Origin: Streptomyces cinnabarinus
GTDB lineage: Bacteria > Actinomycetota > Actinomycetes > Streptomycetales > Streptomycetaceae
Reading direction: 5' to 3'
DNA: 64,000 bases
NCBI RefSeq assembly: GCF_027270315.1
Contig: NZ_CP114413.1
Span: 4,960,001 to 5,024,000, forward strand
This document shows, one piece after another, positions 15,696 to 23,418 of the stretch (its first letter is position 1; every line of letters begins with the position of its first letter). The notes beneath the pieces were generated by a model that was not told the DNA's origin, ran no database searches, and saw only the letters and a program-made list of their open reading frames with translations. The position numbers and the translations under genes are program-made.

Positions 15696-15982
15696 GCCGC
15701 CACCGCCTTCCGGGAGCTCCGGCGGCGCCCGGCCGGACGCGGCAGCGCAACGACGTCGAACAGCTCCGGGTGCGCGGCAATGACCTCGGCAGCGACGCGG
15801 GCCACAGCGTCCGGGAGGCCGGGGTTGTCGGCGAGGATGTCGCGGGCCGCATCCAGGCGAGCCGCCCGCTCCTGGTCGGTCTCGCCCTCGACCCCGAGCC
15901 ACAGTTCGGCCGGGGTGCCAAGGGACAGTTCGATGAAATCGTCGACGGAGACGGCCTGATGGCCGCCGATGTACGAACGCAT
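15692..15982 (-). CDS. hypothetical AICE protein
   Basis: A 96-aa acidic helical protein starting MRSYIGGHQAVSVDDFIEL with AGGAG upstream of the ATG at 15982, ending in a basic tail RRRSSRKAVAA. It is the first gene of the run coupled through to the RRQRL protein, and its leader contains the second copy of the 60-bp hairpin repeat. The function is unknown. Confidence 0.72.
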   Translation of the reverse strand: MRSYIGGHQAVSVDDFIELSLGTPAELWLGVEGETDQERAARLDAARDILADNPGLPDAVARVAAEVIAAHPELFDVVALPRPAGRRRSSRKAVAA

Positions 15983-15998
15983 GACAGGGCTCCTGAAG

Positions 15999-16059
15999 TG
16001 GAGGGACGGGAAGGCCGGCCGGGGCGGGCGCAGGCTTTGGAGAGACGGCGCCCGCCCGG
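15999..16059. repeat. copy 2 of the 60-bp hairpin-forming repeat
   Basis: This matches 7394-7453 with a few differences and a short insertion. It lies in the leader of the minus-strand gene at 15692-15982, about 17 bp upstream of its start. The conserved loop and complementary GC arms suggest a shared control hairpin ahead of the transfer run and the replication run. Confidence 0.75.
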
Positions 16060-16076
16060 CGGCGGAAGGAAATGAG

Positions 16077-16118
16077 TGCCCCGGCCGGGAGTCGAACCCG
16101 GCCTGCGACCATCGGGGC
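16077..16118 (-). ncRNA. tRNA-like minihelix A (acceptor plus T arm)
   Basis: Read on the minus strand, GCCCCGA and CCGGGGC form a seven-position acceptor-like stem (six pairs, last position mismatched), then a canonical T arm: stem CCGGG/CCCGG with loop TTCGACT, ending in discriminator A. A 10-nt linker stands where the D arm, anticodon arm and variable loop should be. A second version lies at 16443-16486. It may be a tRNA mimic recognised by RNase P or the CCA enzyme, or a decayed tRNA; the sequence alone cannot decide. Confidence 0.6.
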
Positions 16119-16125
16119 GGCATGC

Positions 16126-16215
16126 TCAGCGGCCGGTCACCCACAGGTAGGGGTGAGGACCGCGGGGACGCGGCGGAAGAGGATCCTTCGTCTTCCCGTG
16201 CTCGGCATCGGCCAT
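16126..16215 (-). CDS. 29-aa micro-ORF, coupled
   Basis: The frame reads MADAEHGKTKDPLPPRPRGP and on to a stop, 29 residues, Pro-rich. Its ATG overlaps the stop of the 34-aa micro-ORF as TGATG, the same coupling used by the larger genes of this element, which is the main support. It lies between the two tRNA-like minihelices. Confidence 0.5.
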   Translation of the reverse strand: MADAEHGKTKDPLPPRPRGPHPYLWVTGR

Positions 16216-16319
16216 CAACGGCCGCCCCTCGCACGGGCGTTGTCCTCGCTCCGCTTGTTCTGCGCGGCGTTCTTCCGGGCGAGTTCCGCCTGCTCTGCCT
16301 CTGTCAGACTGGTAGTCAC
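16215..16319 (-). CDS. 34-aa micro-ORF with strong ribosome site
   Basis: GTG start at 16319 with a perfect GGAGG five bases upstream. The product is a charged helical peptide, MTTSLTEAEQAELARKNAAQ continuing to RGGR. The composition (Ala/Glu/Arg/Asn) and single-helix character look like a real small protein rather than chance. It is followed directly by the 29-aa frame. Confidence 0.6.
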   Translation of the reverse strand: MTTSLTEAEQAELARKNAAQNKRSEDNARARGGR

Positions 16320-16442
16320 AGGTGCCTCCAACTCAGGTGCCTGTACGCGGTCCCCGGGGTGCCACCCGGGGACCGCCCTCATGTGTGTGCCGCCCGCGGT
16401 GTGCGGACAGCTCCGGCCGGCCCACTGGGGGGCCAGCCGTCG

Positions 16443-16486
16443 TGCCCCGGCCGGGAGTCGAACCCGACGCCAAGGACCATCGGGGC
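16443..16486 (-). ncRNA. tRNA-like minihelix B (acceptor plus T arm)
   Basis: This has the same acceptor strands and TTCGACT loop as minihelix A. The 5' strand of the T stem is TCGGG (one G-U pair) and the linker is 12 nt with a different sequence. Conservation is concentrated in the paired strands and the T loop while the linker differs, as expected if structure is what is selected. It lies just downstream of the KilB-like gene. Confidence 0.6.
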
Positions 16487-16499
16487 GGTGAGGAACGGG

Positions 16500-16952
16500 T
16501 CAGGCGTGGACGTGACCGGCGCCGACCACCCGCAGGGCGGTATGCGTCTCGCGGGCCAGCAGACCGGCCGCGTCCACCTCGGCATCCGGGACGTCCCCGA
16601 GCGCCATCGCCGCATCCACGGCCTCCTGAGCCACGGCGAGCAGATCCGCGTTGTCCGTGGCCATGTAAAGCCCGTCCATGGCGCTGGTGACAGCGGAACG
16701 AGCCGCGTAACGCGCCTGCCGGGCCTCGGCCGAGTCCTCCCGGCCCTCACGGCGGGCCACGATCTTCAAGTACTGCCGCTCACGGTGACCCACCAGCGCA
16801 GCCAGTAACGCGGGAACCGCAGCGGCGAGCGCCTGACGACGCCGTTCGGCCTCCGCCGCGCGAGCGGTGCGGGTGCTGGTCAGGTGCTGCATCAACCCGG
16901 CAACGACCGCACCGGCGAGCGTGCCGAGAACGGCAATCAGCGTTGTGATCAT
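16500..16952 (-). CDS. KilB-like membrane protein
   Basis: A 150-aa protein with a single N-terminal membrane span (MITTLIAVLGTLAGAVVAGL) and a helical cytoplasmic body rich in Ala, Arg and Glu. This size and layout match proteins called KilB in streptomycete conjugative elements; in pIJ101 kilB is involved in intermycelial spread and is harmful when unregulated. GGGAG precedes the ATG. The next 635 bp on the upstream side carry no gene, so this is probably the first gene after the control region. Confidence 0.7.
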   Translation of the reverse strand: MITTLIAVLGTLAGAVVAGLMQHLTSTRTARAAEAERRRQALAAAVPALLAALVGHRERQYLKIVARREGREDSAEARQARYAARSAVTSAMDGLYMATDNADLLAVAQEAVDAAMALGDVPDAEVDAAGLLARETHTALRVVGAGHVHA

Positions 16953-17587
16953 GCGAACTCCCAAGAGGAGAAGGGGTGTTCCGGCTCCTCTCAACCCCGC
17001 CCGTACGGGACCGCTCCGCAGAGCGCCCGGACGGGCGGGGCGAGCAACCGGCGCGGCGCTAGCCGCCGCGATTCGGTGGAAGGCGACCGGTCGTCCGCGG
17101 CACTCCGAGGCGCTCACGGACCGGGGATGGAACGGCGCCGCCGTGCCGGTCGATCACGGCCGCGCCCAACGCTTTCGTCGACTCACTGCCACTCCTTCAG
17201 ACCGCTGAACAGGGGATACGCACTGCAAGGGGGACCGTGTCCCCACTCTCCGGCCGTTGCTCGCGGTCACCGGGCCACCTCGCCAGTACGGGCCGAAGCC
17301 CTGTTCCACCTGGCCTTTAGCGGGATTGCAGCGTCCCCGCCCTCTGCACATGCGGCATGAGCCGCTTCCGCCTAGTTGTTCCGTTCCGCGGATGCAGTAC
17401 CTGTTTTACAGGTACTGCATAAGGGGTCGTCAAGTGTGACGACGGAACCTCTTGGTCTTGCACTGGGATTTCTTGGTGCACCATCAGAATCGGTGCAGGT
17501 CAGGGGAGTTGGTCACCCCATGCGTGGACAGCTTCGGTTGATCTGGCTACCGTCAAGAGCTCCCTAGAGCTCCCATCGGGGGTGGAG
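16953..17587. promoter_or_regulatory. divergent control region of the element
   Basis: No convincing gene is present. The region separates the minus-strand transfer block from the plus-strand XRE-Nudix pair and should hold promoters for both. It contains a perfect 13-bp inverted repeat with a 3-nt loop at 17392-17420 and a GAGCTC/GAGCTC pair at 17557-17572 close to the XRE gene. GC drops in 17380-17560 relative to the neighbourhood. Confidence 0.55.
17392..17420. promoter_or_regulatory. operator-like 13-bp inverted repeat
   Basis: Arms 17392-17404 (ATGCAGTACCTGT) and 17408-17420 are exactly complementary around TTT. The AT-rich symmetrical sequence is unlike a terminator (no T-run) and lies about 170 bp upstream of the XRE gene in the divergent control region, so a binding site for the element's GntR or XRE regulator is likely. 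Confidence 0.6.
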
Positions 17588-18343
17588 ATGTCCAACGAGC
17601 GTCTACGGTCGGCCCTCTTAGCGCAGAACATGACCATTCAGCAGCTCGCGGAACAGATCGAGGTCAACCCGAAGACGGTCGAGCGCTGGATCACGCAGGG
17701 CAAGGTGCCGTACCGGCGCCATCAGTACGCCACGGCGTCCGTCCTGAACGTCGACGTGATAACGCTGTGGGATGACGCGCGATCACTCGACAGTGCAACT
17801 GACCTAAGCAAAGCGGAGATTGTCACGGTCTACCCGCATCGCCACGTCGTACCGACCGACCTGTGGCGACAGCTGTGCGAACGTGCCAAGGAGCGCATCG
17901 ACATCTTGGTCTACGCAGGGATCGGCCTTGCGGAAGACCCACGCTTCCTGTCGGTCCTCAAGGCGAAATCAAAGAGCGTCGCGATTCGCGTGCTGATGGG
18001 GGACCCCGCGTGCGAGGCCGTCATCCGGCGCGGTATCGACGAAGGTCACCGCATCATGGACGGAAAGATCCGCAACGCCCTGGTCAACTACCGCCCTCTG
18101 TTCACCAGCCACCCTGAGATCACGTTTCGCCTGCACGACACCGTGCTCTACAACTCGATCTACCGTGTGGATGACGAGATGCTCGTCAACACGCATGTGT
18201 ACGGCATCGGCGCCTATCTGGCTCCGGTGCTGCACTTGCGGCGACTCCCTGGGGGCGGGCTCTTCGACACCTTCGCCAACAGCGTTCAGCAGACGTGGGA
18301 GGGCGCAAGGCCAGTGACTGAACACGACATCGCAGGAGCATGA
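17588..18343 (+). CDS. XRE-family regulator with C-terminal sensor-like domain
   Basis: A 251-aa protein. The N-terminal helix-turn-helix reads MTIQQLAEQIEVNPKTVERW (residues 13-32). The remainder (from about residue 85) is a mixed alpha/beta domain with DILVYAGIGLAEDPRF and HDTVLYNSIYRVDDEMLVNT, somewhat like phospholipase-D-fold sensor domains; I do not assign activity. The Nudix gene starts 3 bp after its stop. GGGGGTGGAG abuts the ATG. It is probably the switch for element functions, in the place held by the Pra/KorSA-type control of pSAM2. Confidence 0.8.
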   Translation: MSNERLRSALLAQNMTIQQLAEQIEVNPKTVERWITQGKVPYRRHQYATASVLNVDVITLWDDARSLDSATDLSKAEIVTVYPHRHVVPTDLWRQLCERAKERIDILVYAGIGLAEDPRFLSVLKAKSKSVAIRVLMGDPACEAVIRRGIDEGHRIMDGKIRNALVNYRPLFTSHPEITFRLHDTVLYNSIYRVDDEMLVNTHVYGIGAYLAPVLHLRRLPGGGLFDTFANSVQQTWEGARPVTEHDIAGA

Positions 18344-18346
18344 GGC

Positions 18347-18820
18347 ATGGGACGCATCGACTACCTTCACGACCCCGACGCCCCGCCGGCCAACTCGGTG
18401 GTGCCGTCCGTCGTGGCATTCGTGCAGAACGATGCGGGACAGGTGCTGATGATCCAGCGATCCGACAACGGCCGTTGGGCACTGCCCGGCGGTGGGCACG
18501 ACGTGGGCGAGTCCATCAGTGACACCGTGGTGCGCGAAGTCTGGGAAGAGACGGGCATCAAAGCCGAAGTCGTCGACATGTCCGGGATCTACACCGACCC
18601 CGGCCACGTGATGCAGTACGACGACGGCGAAGTGCGCCAGCAGTTCAGCATCTGCTTCCGTGCGCGGCCGGTCGGTGGTGAACTCCGTACGAGCAACGAG
18701 ACGACTCAGGTCCGCTGGGTCGACCCAGCGGACCTGACCACGTTGGACGTACACCCCACGATGCGACTTCGGATCGAGCACGCCATGGACCGGGCGCGTC
18801 CGACCCCCTACATCGGCTGA
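18347..18820 (+). CDS. Nudix hydrolase (Pif-like immunity factor candidate)
   Basis: A 157-aa protein with an intact Nudix box: G-x5-E-x7-REVWEETGI starting at GGGHDVGE near residue 49, so pyrophosphohydrolase activity on a nucleoside-diphosphate-linked compound is expected. In pSAM2 the Nudix protein Pif blocks entry of a second copy of the element; this gene occupies a comparable place in the control module, so a role in transfer immunity is a fair inference. It follows the XRE gene with a 3-bp gap and its 3' end overlaps the convergent HD gene by 13 bp. Confidence 0.85.
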   Translation: MGRIDYLHDPDAPPANSVVPSVVAFVQNDAGQVLMIQRSDNGRWALPGGGHDVGESISDTVVREVWEETGIKAEVVDMSGIYTDPGHVMQYDDGEVRQQFSICFRARPVGGELRTSNETTQVRWVDPADLTTLDVHPTMRLRIEHAMDRARPTPYIG

Positions 18821-19374
18821 CGCTTGGCGTCGCCGACCCGTTCAAGTACGCGGGACGTGCACGCCAGGATCTCGGGTTCGGCCCGGCGGATGAACTGCCC
18901 GATCAGGCTCTCTGGCCCGTACCGTCCGGCGATCTCGTTGATCCGATCGATCGGATTCGTGGGCGTGCCGTCCGGCGTGGTGTTCATGTCGCAGTAGCAG
19001 AGCGCGTCATTCAGGTGCGCGCTCTCGCGGGGGAACTCGCCCTCCAGCTCCTCGCGCAGGCCGCGCGCTTCCGCCTCCATCCAGGCGCAGGAGTGGTGAG
19101 CAACCAGGTTGATGACCCGTTCGTCGGCGTCGGCCACGTCCCGGAGGTATCGGGCGCCGTCCAGCGGGTGAAAGCCGGTCTTGGCCAGGTCCGGCGCATA
19201 GCCGATGTCGTGCAGTACCGCTGCGGCCTCCAACAGATCCGCGTCCTGGTCCAGAACGAGCGCGATCGTACGCGCCCTCTCGGCTACTCCGAGACAGTGC
19301 TTCCAGCGCCGGGGAAGCGGCTCGGCGAGCAGGGACTCAGCCAGGGCATAGGCCCACTCGGTCAACGTCGGCAA
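18808..19374 (-). CDS. HD-domain phosphohydrolase
   Basis: A 188-aa HD-superfamily protein with His in RRWKHCLGVAERA, the HD pair in AAAVLHDIGYAP and later metal-site residues in VAHHSCAW, the pattern of small YfbR/YedJ-like nucleotide or phosphate hydrolases. The start is most likely TTG at 19374, one base after the GntR stop, with GAGGAG upstream; a longer frame to 19437 would overlap GntR. HD, Nudix and GntR genes recur together in streptomycete AICEs. The substrate is unknown. Confidence 0.78.
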   Translation of the reverse strand: MPTLTEWAYALAESLLAEPLPRRWKHCLGVAERARTIALVLDQDADLLEAAAVLHDIGYAPDLAKTGFHPLDGARYLRDVADADERVINLVAHHSCAWMEAEARGLREELEGEFPRESAHLNDALCYCDMNTTPDGTPTNPIDRINEIAGRYGPESLIGQFIRRAEPEILACTSRVLERVGDAKRQPM

Positions 19375-19375
19375 G

Positions 19376-19837
19376 CTACGAACGCTCCTCTCCTGTCGGC
19401 ACGGCGCGGATCGTCCGCACCTTGCCTTGTCCGCCACCCGCTAGCACGCCGGCGGTCTCCAGCTTCTCCAGTGCCTTGGTGACCGTGGGGCGTGAGACTC
19501 CGAACCGGTTCGCCAGCGCGGAGGCGCTCAGGAAGGCTTCGCCTACTTCGAACCCCTCAGCCATGATGATGTCGGTGATGCGCTCATCGAGCGGGCGCCC
19601 GTCAACTCGTGCACCCAAGCGCACAACACGCCATCGACCCCCGGGCGCCGGCTCAGCCACACCTTCCTGGCGCAGCACGCCGAAGGCGCGAAGGGCAACC
19701 CCGCGCGAGACCCTGTGCTCCCGCATAACCTCAGCCAAGGACGGAAGCTCCGCCATGTCCGGGTCTGCCGCAGTGCGAGCCTTCAGCGCGTCCGCGACTT
19801 TCAGGAAGGTTCCCCGAGGGCTGACCTGCTGAGACAC
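19376..19837 (-). CDS. GntR-family regulator with two winged-helix units
   Basis: A 153-aa protein. Residues 10-70 hold one winged-helix (LPSLAEVMREHRVSRGVALR ... GVLRQEGVAE) and residues 85-140 a second (LSASALANRFGVSRPTVTKA ... LETAGVLAGG). There is no ligand-binding UTRA/FCD domain, so it is a DNA-binding-only repressor, perhaps binding two sites. By analogy with KorSA/KorA it should repress transfer or replication genes of the element. Confidence 0.82.
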   Translation of the reverse strand: MSQQVSPRGTFLKVADALKARTAADPDMAELPSLAEVMREHRVSRGVALRAFGVLRQEGVAEPAPGGRWRVVRLGARVDGRPLDERITDIIMAEGFEVGEAFLSASALANRFGVSRPTVTKALEKLETAGVLAGGGQGKVRTIRAVPTGEERS

Positions 19838-20004
19838 TCGCTCTCCTTCCCCGTCTGCTCACTGTCTGTATCAAGCTTCCCATGGCTCTCGTTGCGGCAG
19901 GATGCTGTCGCGCAGTGGCTACTTACGAGTTGACACCAAACCCAATGTCTGACGAGCACCGCGATCATCGTCGCCAGTGGGCCAACCAGGCTGAATGTGA
20001 TCAC
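19801..20004 (-). CDS. possible small membrane peptide (doubtful)
   Basis: A 67-aa frame with GTG start whose first 25 residues are hydrophobic (ITFSLVGPLATMIAVLVRHW), followed by an unremarkable polar tail that overlaps the GntR start by 37 bp. The ribosome site is weak (GCAGG). It could be an upstream membrane peptide co-transcribed with gntR or chance. The rest of the 278-bp gap (19838-20115) shows no other gene. Confidence 0.3.
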   Translation of the reverse strand: MITFSLVGPLATMIAVLVRHWVWCQLVSSHCATASCRNESHGKLDTDSEQTGKESECLSRSALGEPS

Positions 20005-20115
20005 CCTGCGGAGATCGAGCGCTACCGAGCACAGACTCGGATCAGCTCCGTTCCGGTCTCCACCTCGTTTCCAGCCCGGCTGGCGCCTGTTCCGGGGTGA
20101 TACTTATGTAATCGC

Positions 20116-22833
20116 CTATTCTCGTGAAAGAACAGCCACTGTCGAGAGTCGCACGCTCTTCACAGTTTCACCCTTTTTACTTACCCCGACGACCTCAATT
20201 TGCCTTGCATCACCTCTTTCCCGGCGGGCATAGGCTGATTGAAGCTCGGACTCATCGATGCTCCATGCTTGAGCCACGGCTCGAATGACGATGCCTGGAA
20301 TCGAGTTGGGTGCGACCGAGTTCTCGCCGACAGAGAAGTGTCCCACCCAATCGTGAGCATCAATATGCTGCCCGCCATGTGGGCTGCGTTCGAAACTCAA
20401 GACCGACGCGTATCCCGGATGCATAAGAACCACGTCGTTTTGGAGTTCATGTTGGCTGGCGCCATCTCTTCTGCAGTAATTGGACCACGCGGCATCCTGC
20501 AATAGGATAACGCGACTCAGATTTTTGCAGTGCTCGACCAGTTGCTCATATGTCACCGGGCCATCCGACGTTTCACCTATTGGCATTTTCCCTGGCTCCG
20601 CGTAAAGTGAAACCAAATGCAGGGTGATATTCTGCATATAGTGGTCCCAAGTCGGATTCCAAGATTCAGCCTGGCTGGTAGCCCAAGCAGAGAAATCCTG
20701 TGCAGGGATAACAGGAATCGCAACGTCGCGCGCTGCTCGCAGTGTTCTACCAACGATTAGACCTGCACAGTTCTGCATGCTTGATTTGGCACGCACCCCG
20801 CCGACTACGAGTGGAGCAGCCATGGAAATCCAGTCCACTCCATGAAGGTCATCGGAGTCAGGACGCTCGCGGAGTTCAGCATCGCTGATCATGGGCGCAA
20901 TGGCTATCTTGGCCACCATTTCCCCGAGAGGCGAATAGACAGGCTCCGGGTCGCCGTTGATCACCTGTTTGAATTGCTCACGCTCACTTGGTCGATGGTC
21001 TGCATGTAGCCGATCAATAAGTGAGTCGCGATCGAGGCGCTTCCAATCATCTGCTTCTACAGCGAGAACGCGCTCCCCGTTTTCGTTTACCACGTAGAGA
21101 TTTACATCCAGTGCAGGGCAGAGCCAGGCATAATACTCAGCCAAAGTTAGCGTGTGGCTCTCTAGAACTCCACGATGATCATCGAAGGTCAGGATATCGG
21201 AAAGGTCCGTGTTCAGTAGTACCCTGACCTCGGTGCCACCGGTCACTAGCTGCTCATGAAACTCGGCATTCCTCAGCAGCGGGCGCCCGGTCAGGCCGTT
21301 TGCGAACTCAAGTACCATTGTCTCGCTCGCAGCAGCGTCATAGCGACGAGAGGTTACTCGAACTGAGCGGCCAATCATGAATACGGAAAAGAATCCGATA
21401 CCATACCGCCCCGTAGGGCGGAAGTCAGACGAAAGTAGTCCCGGGAGGTCTCGCCGCGAGTCGGGTGAATCCCAGTAAGAGGTGCCGAAGTTCAAAAGTG
21501 CATTCGTCAGGACGTTTTTTGACATGCCGAGACCTGTGTCGTGAATATGGAGCCAGGTCCCATCTGTATCGTCATTTAGTGAAACGGTGACATCCCCCGT
21601 AATTTCCCAGGGGCGCGCTCCGGATGCACCCAGAAGTGATTTCTTCGCCCGCACGGCGTCGGCAGCGTTACTGATCAATTCTCGAATGGGGATTGATGGA
21701 TCATTGCCGTATAGTTCTGCACCCCCCAGGCGGCGGACGAGAGTGATTACGTCGGTAGCCTTAACCGTGGCGTTGATCGGGTGCCAGCCATCAGTCCGGA
21801 TGTTCCGAGAGAGCTCCTCCAGGTCGCTAATACCTACTACGCCTCGCGCAGCAAACCGATCCCTCCCTGAATCAGATAGGATGTTATCGGCTGCTGTAAG
21901 TTCGTGATGGAGCGTTGAGAGGGCGTCGTGGCAGACCCACCAAGCCTCGGATTCGTTCCGTCCGAAGGGGCTCAAGCTGGTGTATGACAATCGATCATCG
22001 TGAATGCGCGGTTTCTGAAGCTTGTCCTGAAAGACCCAGTGCGGCATTGATTCGGTCCTTGGGCTCCGCACTGCACGCAAAAAGGCAGGTGCCCTACGGG
22101 AATCCAAATGACTGGCATCTGCACATCGAAGAATGAAGGCAAGTGCGAGTGGGTCTACCTCCCATGAACTGGGCATGCTGGCACGCGCACCAATTCGCAC
22201 ACTGAATTCCTCGCGCAACGCTCTTGATGGCCACCAATGGCTCGCTGCGATGCGGCCGGCCAGGTGTCCATATTGATTGCGCAGTTCAGCGTCCTCTAGC
22301 AGATAGAATGATTCGCCTGTAGCTGTGTCCTTGTATGGCTCCAAGGGAATATTTGCGGCGAAGTCGGCATGTGTCTCGCGGAGATAGCGTGAGATTGCTC
22401 GGGATTTTATCTCGGGATCCGGTTCGGTAAGTTTCTCGGGTGAAGGGTAAACGCCGTTCTCTGCCCGGTATTCCGAAGTCAAGATATCTAGCCATCTTGC
22501 ATCTTTCTTTACATGTTCCATCCCTCCCGGGATTGCCGCCAATCCATTGGCTAGATCGTGGGCAAGGAAGGCGATGCCCAGGACATAGATCTCGGCAGGG
22601 TTTAGCACGTACTCTGGGCCGCAAACTAGCTCGGCATACTCCCAAAGAGCGTCGATGTGAGAAATGTCGTGCTGTGTTAGGTCTGCAGAATCTCGACTGA
22701 TCTCTGCAGCGATAAGCGCAGCCCGTTTGCGGCTACTCTTAAACTGCTCTGCAAGCCGCTGCGCCTCACTCTGAGCTTGCACCCCAATCTGCTCGCTGAA
22801 GAGTCTCCAAAAACGCGTCTCCTCGTAATCCAT
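20116..22833 (-). CDS. HD domain fused to HSP90-type ATPase (candidate defence protein)
   Basis: A 905-aa cytosolic protein. The N-terminal part (about residues 40-125) has HD-like motifs HDISHIDALWE and FLAHDLANG with a later RCADASHLD, suggesting a phosphohydrolase or degenerate metal site. From about residue 365 there is a GHKL/HSP90 ATPase: N-box ELISNAADAVRA, G1 box HDTGLGMS, G2 box GRYGIGFFSVFMIG, then an HSP90-like middle domain. The C-terminus is unassigned. GGAGGC precedes the ATG. The DNA is clearly AT-richer than the neighbours, pointing to recent acquisition. It follows the membrane-protein gene at 22933 with a 99-bp gap on the same strand, so they are probably one operon. Confidence 0.85.
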   Translation of the reverse strand: MDYEETRFWRLFSEQIGVQAQSEAQRLAEQFKSSRKRAALIAAEISRDSADLTQHDISHIDALWEYAELVCGPEYVLNPAEIYVLGIAFLAHDLANGLAAIPGGMEHVKKDARWLDILTSEYRAENGVYPSPEKLTEPDPEIKSRAISRYLRETHADFAANIPLEPYKDTATGESFYLLEDAELRNQYGHLAGRIAASHWWPSRALREEFSVRIGARASMPSSWEVDPLALAFILRCADASHLDSRRAPAFLRAVRSPRTESMPHWVFQDKLQKPRIHDDRLSYTSLSPFGRNESEAWWVCHDALSTLHHELTAADNILSDSGRDRFAARGVVGISDLEELSRNIRTDGWHPINATVKATDVITLVRRLGGAELYGNDPSIPIRELISNAADAVRAKKSLLGASGARPWEITGDVTVSLNDDTDGTWLHIHDTGLGMSKNVLTNALLNFGTSYWDSPDSRRDLPGLLSSDFRPTGRYGIGFFSVFMIGRSVRVTSRRYDAAASETMVLEFANGLTGRPLLRNAEFHEQLVTGGTEVRVLLNTDLSDILTFDDHRGVLESHTLTLAEYYAWLCPALDVNLYVVNENGERVLAVEADDWKRLDRDSLIDRLHADHRPSEREQFKQVINGDPEPVYSPLGEMVAKIAIAPMISDAELRERPDSDDLHGVDWISMAAPLVVGGVRAKSSMQNCAGLIVGRTLRAARDVAIPVIPAQDFSAWATSQAESWNPTWDHYMQNITLHLVSLYAEPGKMPIGETSDGPVTYEQLVEHCKNLSRVILLQDAAWSNYCRRDGASQHELQNDVVLMHPGYASVLSFERSPHGGQHIDAHDWVGHFSVGENSVAPNSIPGIVIRAVAQAWSIDESELQSAYARRERGDARQIEVVGVSKKGETVKSVRLSTVAVLSRE

Positions 22834-22932
22834 TAATGCCTCCGATCAACCGATTATTGGGCTAGCCTCCGTCCCGCTTGTCGGCGGCGCGAAACAGAAG
22901 GGGTGTAGTCGATATAAGGACACTCTGCTGTG

Positions 22933-23418
22933 CTATTTTATTGCAGGTATCACGAGAATCCCAGAAAGCACCCACATCAACATTACGGAGAAAATAATGA
23001 AAAGGAGAACGTAGGTTTCATACCAGCGCAGTAGGTTGCCAGGGCGAGGACGCTTGCGGAATCCAGGACCTACCATTTCATCTGTTATGTCGCACTCTTC
23101 GTTTCGGTAGTCAAGCCAAGCGGCTGCGCCCACCGCGATCAACGTTGCTGTGAATGCGGCGACCATTGTGGTCAGTACTAGTAACCCGATCACTCCGGAG
23201 CGTGCGACGTCTGGGGCCACTTCCCACTTTCGGTAACCGACGAAGAGTGCCAGCGCTGCCCCAACCAATGCTGTAGCGAGCGTTTGATAAATGGCCAGGA
23301 ATCGATGTGTATTTTCGTTCACGGCTTGGATCTGCTGCAGTACGTATCGGTACCGCTCCAATGCGAACTGATCGCGAAGCGCACCCGTTTCCGGTGTGTT
23401 CGGCTCCGATGTAGTCAT
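22933..23418 (-). CDS. multi-span membrane protein paired with HD-HSP90 gene
   Basis: A 161-aa protein. A helical N-terminus (RYRYVLQQIQAVNENTHRFL) leads into three membrane spans: about LAIYQTLATALVGAALALFV, GVIGLLVLTTMVAAFTATLI and LLFIIFSVMLMWVLSGILVI. The layout recalls SLATT/RipA-like small membrane proteins found with nucleotide-sensing and defence genes; the name is tentative. The start at 23418 has GGTGGGGG upstream, better than the ATG at 23448. An inverted repeat TATGCT/AGCATA (23431-23449) lies in the leader. It is upstream of the HSP90-type gene and may be its membrane effector. Confidence 0.75.
   Translation of the reverse strand: MTTSEPNTPETGALRDQFALERYRYVLQQIQAVNENTHRFLAIYQTLATALVGAALALFVGYRKWEVAPDVARSGVIGLLVLTTMVAAFTATLIAVGAAAWLDYRNEECDITDEMVGPGFRKRPRPGNLLRWYETYVLLFIIFSVMLMWVLSGILVIPAIK

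Noticed and set aside
19882..20100. Plus-strand frame with an internal 51-aa ATG frame (MSDEHRDHRRQW...)
   Set aside because: No ribosome site, no recognisable fold, and it lies in the likely gntR promoter region.
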